Positions 18,467-27,246 of a stretch of 64,000 nucleotides of DNA are shown here, in pieces. Numbering within the stretch: position 1 is the first letter of the stretch; each line of letters begins with the position of its first letter. The position numbers were made by a program, and so were the translations under genes. The stretch lies in contig CAZGQG010000007.1 in the NCBI GenBank assembly GCA_964527205.1, forward strand, positions 8,010-72,009, in the 5' to 3' direction. The notes below the pieces were generated by a model. That model did not search any database and was not told the DNA's origin. It worked only from the letters and a program-made list of their open reading frames with translations. The stretch is from JARICQ01 sp964527205 (lineage in GTDB: Bacteria; Bacillota; Clostridia; Tissierellales; Tissierellaceae).

Positions 18467-20269
18467 TTATATTAATTTATCCATTTCTTCAACTAATTCC
18501 CTAAATAATTTCATAGCTCCATCTACTGGTCCCTTTGTTGTCATATCTACTCCTGCAGTTTTTAATACATTGATTGGATAGTCTGAACTTCCACTCTTTA
18601 AGAAGTCTATATATCTTTTTACTGCTGGTTCTCCTTCTTCTAATATGCCCTGGGAAAGTGCTACTGCTGCTGAATATCCTGTAGCATATTGGAATACATA
18701 GTAATTGTAGTAGAAATGTGGAATTCTTGCCCATTCTACTGCTATATGATCATCCATTACTACATCAGATCCATAGTAAAGCTCATTTAAGGCCCTATAT
18801 GTTTCTGATAAATATTCTGCTGTTAGGGATCCACCACTTTCTAAGTGCTGGTTTATCTTCATTTCAAACTCTGCAAACATAGTCTGTCTAAATACTGTTC
18901 CCCTAAAGCTTTCTAAATAATGATTTAATAAATAAAGTCTTTCCGTTTTGTCCTCTGTGTTTTTAAGCATATAATCCATTAAAAGAGCTTCATTGGCAGT
19001 TGATGCCACTTCTGCTACAAATATGGAATAATTACCATATACAAAAGGCTGATGCTTTCTTGTGAAGTAGGAATGAATTGAATGTCCTAATTCATGAGCT
19101 GTAGTGAACATATTATCTAAAGTATCATGATAGTTTAAGAGTATAAAAGGCTTGGAATCATAGGATCCTCCTGAATATGCTCCTGATCTCTTGCCCTTAT
19201 TTTCATAGATATCAATCCATCTAGAGGAAAATCCTTCTTCTACAACATCCATATATTCTTTTCCAAGAGGTTCAAGTGCTCGTTTTATAGTTTCTACACC
19301 CTGGTCAAAAGGAATCTTCATATCTGCATCCTTTACTATTGGAGTATATATGTCGTACATACGAAGTTCATCTACTCCTAGGGCTCTTTTTCTTATTTCC
19401 ATATACTTGTGCATTGAATCTAAGTTATCGTGTACAGAACTTATTAGGTTGTCATATACAGATAAATCTACATTGTTTTCATCTAAGGATGCTGCCCTAC
19501 TTGATCCGTAGCTTCTTAGATTTGCGTTAAAGATATTTTTCTTCAACTCTCCATTAAGTGAAGCTGCAAAAGTGTTTTTAAAGCTATTGTATGTGTCATA
19601 GAGAGCTTCATAGGCACTCCTTCTTACTTCTCTATTACTTGACTCTAAAAGTGGTATAAAGTTACCGTGGGTGATCTCTACAGTTTCCCCATCTTCATTT
19701 TCTATCTCTGGGAATCTAAGGTCTGCATTGTTTAGCATGGAAAATATTTTTTCTGGTGCATTAGCAACTTCTCCCATTTGAGCTAGTATTGATTCTTCCC
19801 TAGGTGAAAGTACATGTTCCCTTTGTCTTACAATATTAGCTAGATACTTTCTATATAGTTCAAGCTTAGGCTCCTCCTGGATAAATGATTCAAGTTTTTC
19901 TTCATCTAAGCTTAATATTTCAGGGGTTACAAAGGAAATCTTGTCCTGAACTTCCACAAAAAGTCCCATGGCCCTATCTGCTAGTTCCTGAGAGGATGCC
20001 TTTCTAGTATCTTCATCTAATCTCATGCGAGCATAGGAATATAGATGGCTAGTTTTTCTAATAAGCTCTCCCTGATCTACTAGGGTATTTAATAAGTTTT
20101 CACTGGACTCTACAACCTTGCCCTTATAGGATTCAAAGTTCTCTCCCATTTCCTTGGCCTTGTTATAATCAAGATTCCATTCATCTAGATTTGCAAACAT
20201 GGACTCTAAATCCCATTGGTCTTCCTTTTGTATTTCTGATCTTTCTAATAACTCATTTTTGCTTGACAT
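18467..20269 (-). CDS. pepF: Oligoendopeptidase F (M3B metallopeptidase)
   Basis: A 600-residue cytoplasmic zinc peptidase that cleaves oligopeptides. The M3 zinc motif AHELGHS is near residues 392-398, with the third ligand in FVAEVAST about 30 residues on. Length and the C-terminal FKSGSSDYP motif match PepF. GGAGG precedes the ATG. It lies 12 bases after the PBP gene and may be the last gene of the FHA-SEDS-PBP operon. Confidence 0.93.
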   Translation of the reverse strand: MSSKNELLERSEIQKEDQWDLESMFANLDEWNLDYNKAKEMGENFESYKGKVVESSENLLNTLVDQGELIRKTSHLYSYARMRLDEDTRKASSQELADRAMGLFVEVQDKISFVTPEILSLDEEKLESFIQEEPKLELYRKYLANIVRQREHVLSPREESILAQMGEVANAPEKIFSMLNNADLRFPEIENEDGETVEITHGNFIPLLESSNREVRRSAYEALYDTYNSFKNTFAASLNGELKKNIFNANLRSYGSSRAASLDENNVDLSVYDNLISSVHDNLDSMHKYMEIRKRALGVDELRMYDIYTPIVKDADMKIPFDQGVETIKRALEPLGKEYMDVVEEGFSSRWIDIYENKGKRSGAYSGGSYDSKPFILLNYHDTLDNMFTTAHELGHSIHSYFTRKHQPFVYGNYSIFVAEVASTANEALLMDYMLKNTEDKTERLYLLNHYLESFRGTVFRQTMFAEFEMKINQHLESGGSLTAEYLSETYRALNELYYGSDVVMDDHIAVEWARIPHFYYNYYVFQYATGYSAAVALSQGILEEGEPAVKRYIDFLKSGSSDYPINVLKTAGVDMTTKGPVDGAMKLFRELVEEMDKLI

Positions 20270-20281
20270 TAAAATCCTCCT

Positions 20282-21685
20282 TTAATCCTTTATATTATCT
20301 ATTGCATATTTCATTACTGCTCCTCCTATAGGTGCTGCTGCACTTCCACCTGTACTTCCTTCTTCTTCCAAGAAAACCACCACTGCTACTTTAGGGTCAT
20401 CTGCTGGGGCAAAGCCTATAAACCAGGCATGGCTATCCCCTGATGTTTCAGCTGTCCCTGTCTTCCCTGCCACTCTCACTCCTGATATGCCAGCGGATTT
20501 TCCTGTGCCTCTTTCCACTACTCCTACCATATATTCTTTAATTTCATCTGCTAGTCTAGGATCTAGGGCCTGGGAAAGAAGCTTAGGCTCTAGTTCTGAC
20601 CTAATCCTACCATCACTTGTTAGTACCCTTTTAATTAAAGTTGGACGGATCATATCTCCCCTATTTCCTATGGCAGATGCCATAAGCATCATATTTAAGG
20701 GAGTCATTTCTAACTTACCCTGGCCATAGGCGGAGGCTGCAATATCTGTCTTTCCTAAATTTTCCTTGTAGGGAAACTGGGAAACCTTTACTGGAAGGTC
20801 AAAGAGGATATTTTTGTTGATTAAAAACCTTTCCCCTACCTCTCCCATCTTATCCTTGCCTATTAGCAAGGATTTTTCTGCAAAATAAGTATTGCAGGAT
20901 TTTATCAAGGCCTCTTCTAAACCTATTTCCCCATGACCATCCTTATTATAGTCACTAATCTTATACCCATCTATGGTTGTTTCACCAGTACAATTGTAAG
21001 TTTTATCTATGCTCCCCTCTTCCAAGAGGGCTATGGCAGGTATTATCTTGAATATTGATCCTGGTACATAGGTGGCCTGGATTCCTCTATTTATTAGAGG
21101 ACTATTAGGCTCTTCAGATATATCCTTCCAATCTCTTACAAGATTATCTGCATCAAAATCTGGTGCACTGACCATGCTATAGATCTCTCCTGTCTTTGGA
21201 TTCATGGCAATTACAGATCCCTTTTTTCCCTCCAGGGATTTTCTTGCCAGAGACTGGAGCCCATGGTCCAGGGTAAGGACCAGATCATTGCCTAGTTTTT
21301 TATCTGATACTATATTTTTAAATTCATTGATAGCTTGGTTTTCACTTATATCTAGAAGTGTATTATTGTACTTTAGTTCTAGACCTGCCTTGCCAAGTTC
21401 CTTATAGCTATAGCCTATGCTGTGACTGTATAGTCTCCCATAATTATAGTGCCTATAGTTTACTCCATCTTCTTCTTGGCTATAGACTAGAAGCTCTCCA
21501 TTCCTATCCATAATAGAGCCTCTCTTGGTCTTATCTTCATTGATCCAAAGTCTTTTATTATAGCTATTGTACTTTATAGCCTCTGCTTGAAATATTTGAA
21601 AATAGCTTATATAGACAATAAGACTTATAAATAGGGTGCACATGCCTATAAGAACTATTATTGTTCTCCTGTTTTCCTTATTCAT
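20282..21685 (-). CDS. Class B penicillin-binding protein (transpeptidase, PbpA-like)
   Basis: About 467 residues with an N-terminal membrane anchor (about 8-30) and a short PBP dimer region. The transpeptidase domain has SIFK near 210 (catalytic Ser), SCN near 263, and KTG near 406 (GKTGTAETSG). No PASTA domains follow. The SEDS gene upstream overlaps by 8 bases with the start chosen here. Of three clustered ATGs (21694, 21688, 21685) I prefer the last two, since AAAGGA overlaps the first. It should cross-link peptidoglycan with the SEDS glycosyltransferase; elongation or division cannot be separated from sequence. Confidence 0.9.
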   Translation of the reverse strand: MNKENRRTIIVLIGMCTLFISLIVYISYFQIFQAEAIKYNSYNKRLWINEDKTKRGSIMDRNGELLVYSQEEDGVNYRHYNYGRLYSHSIGYSYKELGKAGLELKYNNTLLDISENQAINEFKNIVSDKKLGNDLVLTLDHGLQSLARKSLEGKKGSVIAMNPKTGEIYSMVSAPDFDADNLVRDWKDISEEPNSPLINRGIQATYVPGSIFKIIPAIALLEEGSIDKTYNCTGETTIDGYKISDYNKDGHGEIGLEEALIKSCNTYFAEKSLLIGKDKMGEVGERFLINKNILFDLPVKVSQFPYKENLGKTDIAASAYGQGKLEMTPLNMMLMASAIGNRGDMIRPTLIKRVLTSDGRIRSELEPKLLSQALDPRLADEIKEYMVGVVERGTGKSAGISGVRVAGKTGTAETSGDSHAWFIGFAPADDPKVAVVVFLEEEGSTGGSAAAPIGGAVMKYAIDNIKD

Positions 21686-22916
21686 CATTATCATCCTTTA
21701 CATGTATTTCCTCTGAGCAGGCCTGAAGTATCCCCAGGGCTATAAAGCTTGAAATCATTGAACTTCCCCCATAACTTACAAAGGGCAAGGTGATTCCTGT
21801 AAGGGGTATCATCTTTAGGACTCCTCCCAGTATAATAAAGGTTTGTATGCCAAAGAGACTGCTTATACCCAGAGCTAGGATCCTGTAAAATCTATTCTTC
21901 TGACCCATGCCTATTTTAAAGCCCCTGTAGACCAGGATCATAAATAGGATTATTATGGCTATTCCTGTAAATATTCCCATTTCCTCACAGATGGCAGAAA
22001 ATATAAAATCTGTATAAACCACTGGTATAAATTCAGGATTACCTAGTCCCAGACCTGTACCAAAGAACCCACCCTCTGCTATGGCAAAGAGGGACTGGGT
22101 TATTTGATAGCCCTGTCTTTCTATTAGCTCCCAGGGATTAAGCCAAGATTGAAATCTTATCCTTACATGGTCAAAGATCATGTAGCCCAGGCTTCCACTT
22201 ACCGCAAAGAGTCCTATATTGAAAAATATTAGCTTTCTATTCTCTTCATAGATAAACTGCAGAACTAAAAATACCAGATAGAAAACCAGAGCCGTTCCTA
22301 AATCTCTTTGTAGAAATGATAATAATATAAAAGAATACATTATTCCCATTAAATAATAAGAGCTGTATTTTATTTTTTTAAACTTGTCCTGATTGGAATA
22401 ATAGGCTGCTAGGAAAAATATTATTAATAACTTTATAATTTCACTGGGTTGAACTGTAATACTTCCTATTTGAATCCAGTTTAGGGCCCCAAATATTCTG
22501 GTACCTAGTACAAAGGTTAGAATAAAAGCTCCATAGGCAGCTAGCATATAGAGGTAAAACATCCTGTCCCATATCTTTATAAGTTTAATTATAAGATAGG
22601 ATAGGAAGAATATAGCAATCCCTATGGATATCCATACCAACTGCTTTAGACCCAGTAGGGGGTCTATCCTGTAAATCATTATAACCCCTATGGAAAGGAG
22701 CATGGTTACTATTAAAAATATATAATTATCCCCATGGGACAATCTATTTAATATATAGTTTGATATGTATATTATAAGTACCAGGCCTATACCTGTCATT
22801 ATTGTATATTGATCTATTTCACTGCCCTGATAGAAAAACAAAAGACTTAGGGCTAGTATTTCAAATACAAAGAGCAGGTTCCTTGGGGTTCTTGCCTTGG
22901 TTAAATTTTTTATCAT
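21678..22916 (-). CDS. SEDS peptidoglycan polymerase (FtsW/RodA/SpoVE family)
   Basis: A 412-residue protein with about ten membrane helices. Family landmarks are RFQSWLNPW, ITQSLFAIAEGGFFGTGLG and the C-terminal LPFVSYGGSS. SEDS proteins polymerise lipid II glycan strands and work with a class B PBP, here encoded next and translationally overlapping. The preceding FHA gene is 8 bases away. This FHA-SEDS-PBP order recalls the actinobacterial fhaB-rodA-pbpA cluster but lacks its kinases. Confidence 0.9.
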   Translation of the reverse strand: MIKNLTKARTPRNLLFVFEILALSLLFFYQGSEIDQYTIMTGIGLVLIIYISNYILNRLSHGDNYIFLIVTMLLSIGVIMIYRIDPLLGLKQLVWISIGIAIFFLSYLIIKLIKIWDRMFYLYMLAAYGAFILTFVLGTRIFGALNWIQIGSITVQPSEIIKLLIIFFLAAYYSNQDKFKKIKYSSYYLMGIMYSFILLSFLQRDLGTALVFYLVFLVLQFIYEENRKLIFFNIGLFAVSGSLGYMIFDHVRIRFQSWLNPWELIERQGYQITQSLFAIAEGGFFGTGLGLGNPEFIPVVYTDFIFSAICEEMGIFTGIAIIILFMILVYRGFKIGMGQKNRFYRILALGISSLFGIQTFIILGGVLKMIPLTGITLPFVSYGGSSMISSFIALGILQACSEEIHVKDDNDE

Positions 22917-22924
22917 TTTTTCAC

Positions 22925-23356
22925 CTATTTTCTATTTACAAATAAAAACTGAATTTGTCCTACCTGTATTATGTCTCCATTCTTTAACTTCCTTACATCC
23001 TCTATCTTTTTCTGATTTACTATGGTTCCATTGGCAGATCCTAGGTCTTCTAGGAAATATTGGTCCCCGTCCTTTATTATCCTAAAATGCTCCTTGGACA
23101 CAAAGGGATCCTTTATTATTATATCATTGTTTCTGTGTCTTCCCAATAGGATTTCATCTTCTATAATATAATACTCATCTATTTTAAAGGAGATTGTATC
23201 TGCCTTGTTTACAAGCTTTAAATATGCAGCCTTTGGATCTCCCACTCCCCTCATGCCTCTTATATCCAAATATATCATCCTAATAATAGAAAATATAAAT
23301 AGATAGATAATTAATATGAATATATATTTAAATACAGTGGCTAAAATATTATACAT
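22925..23356 (-). CDS. Membrane-anchored FHA domain protein
   Basis: About 143 residues. An N-terminal membrane helix precedes a forkhead-associated domain (about 60-143) with LGRHRNNDIII, VSKEHFRI and LGSANGTIVNQ, the phosphothreonine-binding loops. I chose the ATG at 23356, which follows AAGGTGAG; the frame is open up to a GTG at 23398 without a ribosome site. As first gene of the FHA-SEDS-PBP operon it may bring Thr-phosphorylated proteins to the cell-wall machinery. No kinase with intact catalytic residues is encoded in the window. Confidence 0.85.
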   Translation of the reverse strand: MYNILATVFKYIFILIIYLFIFSIIRMIYLDIRGMRGVGDPKAAYLKLVNKADTISFKIDEYYIIEDEILLGRHRNNDIIIKDPFVSKEHFRIIKDGDQYFLEDLGSANGTIVNQKKIEDVRKLKNGDIIQVGQIQFLFVNRK

Positions 23357-23504
23357 CATCTCACCTTCCATCTCAGATCTATACAAATATGTTACCACAA
23401 AGAGCCAAGCTTGTGTATATATTTATATTATAGCTTTTAACTTTTCTTTATATCTGATAAAATAAAACTATAGTACTATTGTTTTTTTAGAGGAGGTGTA
23501 CAAG

Positions 23505-23927
23505 ATGAATAGATTAATGCGTTCTAGGGAAGACAAGGTCTTTTTAGGAGTTTGTGGTGGAATAGCCAATTATTTTGAAATAGATTCAACCCTGGTTAGG
23601 CTAATCTTTGCCTTTTTTGTCCTTATGAGCTTTGGCACTGCAATATTTGCCTACATACTGGCTGCCTTTATTATTCCCAGTGGGGACTATGATTATTCCC
23701 AGGATGATGAGAATCTAGACTATGAATTTGATGAGAGAAATGCCAAGATTAGGGAAAGGACTCCCATGGCTGTTGGTATAGGACTAATTCTCTTTGGTAT
23801 TTTAATGCTAAGTAGAAAAATCCTTCCCTCCTTCTTCTATCAATTTAGAAGATTATTTAGTTACTGGCCTCTTTTATTAATAGTTTTAGGCCTTTATGTG
23901 ATTATTCAAAACAAAAAGGAAGATTAA
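23505..23927 (+). CDS. PspC domain membrane protein
   Basis: About 140 residues. The PspC domain (about 1-62) has LGVCGGIANYFEID and LVRLIFAFFV, then an acidic linker with many D/E/Y, and two more membrane segments near 92-110 and 118-134. PspC proteins act in envelope stress responses. The ATG at 23505 sits 7 bases after AGGAGGTG; a GTG at 23496 lies inside that ribosome site and is unlikely to be used. Confidence 0.85.
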   Translation: MNRLMRSREDKVFLGVCGGIANYFEIDSTLVRLIFAFFVLMSFGTAIFAYILAAFIIPSGDYDYSQDDENLDYEFDERNAKIRERTPMAVGIGLILFGILMLSRKILPSFFYQFRRLFSYWPLLLIVLGLYVIIQNKKED

Positions 23928-23951
23928 TCAAATATGATTGTAGGTGAAAAT

Positions 23952-24593
23952 ATGAAAATAACAAAGATCCAGGCCCAGAGAAAAAAGAATAGGTACAATA
24001 TATATGTGGATGATTGTTTTTCTCTGGGTATAGATGAATATGTACTGGTAAAGTATAATTTAAAGACTGGCATGGAGGTAAGCGATGAATTTATTCAAGA
24101 TGTCCTAATGGCTGAGGAAGCCAATAAGACCCTTAACTACTGCCTGAACCGCCTAAGCTATAGGCAGAGATCTGAAAAGGAACTTAGGATATCCATGGAG
24201 AGAAAGGGCTATGATGCTAAAAATATAGATGCAGCCATAGACCACTGTAAGGAACATGGATATATAGATGACTTGAAATTTGCCCAGTCCTTCGTCCAAG
24301 ACAAGATGAATCTTAACAAATTAGGACCTAAGAGAATTAAATACGATCTTATCCTAAAGGGCATATCCAGGGATATAATAGATCAGGTCCTGGTGGTGGA
24401 AAAGGACGAGCAGCTGGAAATGGCAAGAGAAGTTGCCTATAAAAAGTTTCCCTCCTATAAGAATGATGAAAAAAGAGATATTTATCGCAAGATGTCAGCT
24501 TTTTTACAGAGAAGAGGCTTCTCCTTTGATGTAATATCCAAGGTGGTAAAAGAACTCCTTGACTCTATAGACGAGGATGAGTTTTATGACTAG
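23952..24593 (+). CDS. recX: Regulatory protein RecX
   Basis: About 213 residues. RecX three-helix repeats are visible: LNYCLNRLSYRQRSEKEL, the GYIDD motif (KEHGYIDDLKFAQSF), and GPKRIKYDLILKGI. It binds RecA filaments and limits recombination. I prefer the ATG at 23952 after TAGGTG because the product then begins MKITKI as usual; an upstream ATG at 23934 is possible. Its end overlaps the GIY-YIG gene. Confidence 0.85.
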   Translation: MKITKIQAQRKKNRYNIYVDDCFSLGIDEYVLVKYNLKTGMEVSDEFIQDVLMAEEANKTLNYCLNRLSYRQRSEKELRISMERKGYDAKNIDAAIDHCKEHGYIDDLKFAQSFVQDKMNLNKLGPKRIKYDLILKGISRDIIDQVLVVEKDEQLEMAREVAYKKFPSYKNDEKRDIYRKMSAFLQRRGFSFDVISKVVKELLDSIDEDEFYD

Positions 24594-24852
24594 GCTTTCC
24601 TATGTATATATATTAAGATGCAAAGATGATAGCCTTTACACTGGCTATACTGTAAATCTTGCAAATAGGATCAGCAAGCACAACCTGGGTAAGGCTGCAA
24701 AGTACACCCGGGGTAGGGGGCCAGTAAAGCTTGTCTACCTGGAAAGCTTTTCAAATAAGGTGGATGCTCAAAAAAGAGAATATAGGATCAAGCAGCTTCC
24801 TAGAAAAAAGAAATTAAAACTTATAAGAGAAAAAGATAAATTTGAACAATAA
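24586..24852 (+). CDS. GIY-YIG nuclease-superfamily protein (UPF0213/YhbQ-like)
   Basis: About 88 residues. The GIY-YIG core is YVYILRCKDDSLYTGYT near the N-terminus, followed by NRISKHNLGKAAKYTRGRGPV and the conserved Glu in YLESF. Family members are small DNA- or RNA-binding nucleases of poorly defined role. The ATG at 24586 overlaps the recX stop by 8 bases and has GAGG upstream; an ATG nine bases earlier is less well placed. Confidence 0.85.
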   Translation: MTRLSYVYILRCKDDSLYTGYTVNLANRISKHNLGKAAKYTRGRGPVKLVYLESFSNKVDAQKREYRIKQLPRKKKLKLIREKDKFEQ

Positions 24853-24868
24853 AGTGAAGAGGTGCAAA

Positions 24869-25432
24869 ATGAACGATTTTTATAAGAGAACTAATAAGAA
24901 CTCTATAATAGCTTCTGTATATGACCTAGAAAATCTAGACGCAGCCTTGGATTCTAATTGTGAGATTATATTTCTTCTCACTGGTAATATTTTCAATCTC
25001 AAGGAAATATCCCATAAGATCCGTTTTAAGGAAAAGGGCCTATATATATCTGTTGACTCTATTGATGGCTTTTCTAAGGATACCTGGGGCCTGGAATATA
25101 TAGTTAAAAATATTTGCCCTGATGGCATAATTACATCCAAGCAAAATCTAATTAAACTCAGTATGTCCATGGGAATGTTTACCATACAAAGACTTGTTAT
25201 ATCTGATAGAGACTCTCTAAAGAAAGCCTTGAGCTCGCTTAAGGTCAATAGGCCCCATGCTCTTGAGCTCCTTCCTGGTATTATACCGAGTCTTATCCAG
25301 CAGGTCTTTGAGGCAACAACAATATCCCTCATAGCCAGTGGGCTTATAAGGGATAGGAATGATATCGATCTTGCTTTTCAGGCTGGTGCCATTGCTGTAG
25401 CCTCATCAGATCAATCCCTATGGAGGATTTAA
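24869..25432 (+). CDS. glpP: GlpP-type glycerol-3-phosphate responsive antiterminator
   Basis: About 187 residues, TIM-barrel-like. Motifs IIFLLTGNIFNL, GLYISVDSIDGFSKD, DGIITSK, LELLPGIIP and IASGLIRD match GlpP, which binds glycerol-3-phosphate and leader mRNA to let polymerase through a terminator in glycerol-use operons. The ATG at 24869 follows AAGAGGTG; a TTG 27 bases upstream is less likely. No glp target gene is visible in the window. It ends 3 bases from the convergent small membrane gene. Confidence 0.85.
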   Translation: MNDFYKRTNKNSIIASVYDLENLDAALDSNCEIIFLLTGNIFNLKEISHKIRFKEKGLYISVDSIDGFSKDTWGLEYIVKNICPDGIITSKQNLIKLSMSMGMFTIQRLVISDRDSLKKALSSLKVNRPHALELLPGIIPSLIQQVFEATTISLIASGLIRDRNDIDLAFQAGAIAVASSDQSLWRI

Positions 25433-25435
25433 TCC

Positions 25436-25747
25436 TTATTCCTTCTTGATTATTCCTATAATCAAGCCTGTAGACATGGCAATAAAGCCTGCTACCAAGG
25501 TCATGACAATAATAAGAACCTTGTTAAATTCCTCTACACCAGGCAGGCTCATACCTAGGCTGAAAAAACTAACCAGTCCTATTAGGAAAAGTATAAGGCC
25601 TGGAATATACTTGACCAACCTATACTTCCTTTCCTTTCTAAATAAATAATAGACCATTATTGTAATTAATGCAGCTATAAAAGACACTATAAGAAGTATC
25701 TTAGAAAATTCCATATGGACCTTTAAACCTTCTAATAAACCATCCAT
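25436..25747 (-). CDS. Small membrane protein, unknown function
   Basis: A 103-residue protein with three hydrophobic segments (about 14-35, 48-68 and 76-98) separated by a basic loop (RKERKYR). I recognise no family. AAGGAGTGG precedes the ATG. It follows the lipoprotein gene of the two-component operon by 11 bases and is probably co-transcribed with it. Confidence 0.7.
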   Translation of the reverse strand: MDGLLEGLKVHMEFSKILLIVSFIAALITIMVYYLFRKERKYRLVKYIPGLILFLIGLVSFFSLGMSLPGVEEFNKVLIIVMTLVAGFIAMSTGLIIGIIKKE

Positions 25748-25758
25748 TAAACCACTCC

Positions 25759-27246
25759 TTAGTATTCAATTTTAATGGCATCACTCTTTAAAACTTCATC
25801 TTCCCAGGTGCTTGTATACTTACCTAGGCCCCATTCTGCCATTATAATTTTTTGATTGTTCTCTATTTTTATACTAGCTAATTTTTCATTTACTATATCA
25901 CTATCTCTTATAGGATAGATGTCTATGCTCTTATCCCTAACTATAATAATAATATCTTCATTTGGAGATGTAAATGCATTTACTGCATCTGGAAAATTTG
26001 ATTTAATCAAGGTCCAAGGCAGTATAAGCTCATCGTATTGAACTATTTCCCTAGGAGGAATAGATTTGATTTTAAAGTCCTTGTAAAGCTGGTCCTTATC
26101 TTCAATATAATTTAATCTACCCTTTAGCATCCAATGTCCATTTTTTCTTTCTATTCCAAAACTTCTTTCATCTAGTTTTTCCCGAGCCGCATTAAGCTCT
26201 GTTTTCCCAGATAAATAAAAATCCTCCACATCTATAAGACTTGATATCATAGTTGGGTTTTGCTCCTCCATATAGTCTATAGGATATACTCTCAAGGATT
26301 TTACATTTGTAGTAGGATTTATCTCCTCTAGGGAAATATAATCATTGCCTATGTAGAGTATATGCTTTAAAAAGGACTGATATTCTCTCTCTTCTTTATT
26401 TGAAGCCATAAGAGACCTGGAACTAGTTCTCTTCTCCCCTTCTTCTTCCACTACTATGTCCCTTACCTTGCTGGTAATGGTATCATTTATGCTGTTTCCA
26501 TCTATTCTTCTTTCAATATCTATATCCCAGAAACCTTTTTTTCTTGGAAGCAATATTCCATCGGTTTCATATATGCTCCCTATCTCCCTGTTACTAGACC
26601 TTATCCAAATAGTCTTGTATTCCCACTTGTCCAGTTCAGTTTCCTCATCCAGGATCTTTGTTTTTATCCCAAGAAGCAAACCTGTATTTAGGGTGTAGGA
26701 TGACTCTATATTATTGCTGATATTTAATCTCTTTTCTATATCAATATATCTTTTAACTTCTTCCCCTGTTACTTCTTCTAATCTTCTTTCAAGAAAGATG
26801 AATTTTTCATTGTGGAAAAAGATTAACTTATCCTCATCATACTTTATGAATTCATGAAAATATCCATCCTCTCCTGTAATGGTAAGTATGTGAATATCTT
26901 CATCACTTATATCCAAATAATCTGTGTCTATCTTATAATTATAAAATAAATATTCATTTATATCTATATCTCTAGTCTTATAGGAGGGATCTAGTACATA
27001 GTCCTCTCCAACAATAACTGCTTCCTTACTAAAGAGTCCTTCTAGATTACTTACATCCTGGGAATCCTCCATGGGCTGCCTCTTGTGGGGCCCTTCTATA
27101 ACCTTTACAACTTCCCATTTCCCACTTAGGGGTGGCTTGTTATTTGCCGGTGCCTTGACTATTTGCTGTGATTCCAATTCTACCAATTCACATGAGCTAA
27201 GTACCAGCATTAGAAGAATTATTAATATTATCTTTATTTTTTTCAT
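25759..27246 (-). CDS. Lipoprotein linked to a two-component system
   Basis: A 495-residue predicted lipoprotein. It begins MKKIKIILIILLMLVLSSC, a signal peptide with a lipobox Cys at 19. No family is recognised in the rest, which is rich in D/E/K/I and beta-type patterns; part resembles generic extracytoplasmic sensor proteins. Its start overlaps the histidine kinase stop by 4 bases (ATGA), so the kinase and lipoprotein are translationally coupled, suggesting a sensing accessory or target. Confidence 0.8.
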   Translation of the reverse strand: MKKIKIILIILLMLVLSSCELVELESQQIVKAPANNKPPLSGKWEVVKVIEGPHKRQPMEDSQDVSNLEGLFSKEAVIVGEDYVLDPSYKTRDIDINEYLFYNYKIDTDYLDISDEDIHILTITGEDGYFHEFIKYDEDKLIFFHNEKFIFLERRLEEVTGEEVKRYIDIEKRLNISNNIESSYTLNTGLLLGIKTKILDEETELDKWEYKTIWIRSSNREIGSIYETDGILLPRKKGFWDIDIERRIDGNSINDTITSKVRDIVVEEEGEKRTSSRSLMASNKEEREYQSFLKHILYIGNDYISLEEINPTTNVKSLRVYPIDYMEEQNPTMISSLIDVEDFYLSGKTELNAAREKLDERSFGIERKNGHWMLKGRLNYIEDKDQLYKDFKIKSIPPREIVQYDELILPWTLIKSNFPDAVNAFTSPNEDIIIIVRDKSIDIYPIRDSDIVNEKLASIKIENNQKIIMAEWGLGKYTSTWEDEVLKSDAIKIEY

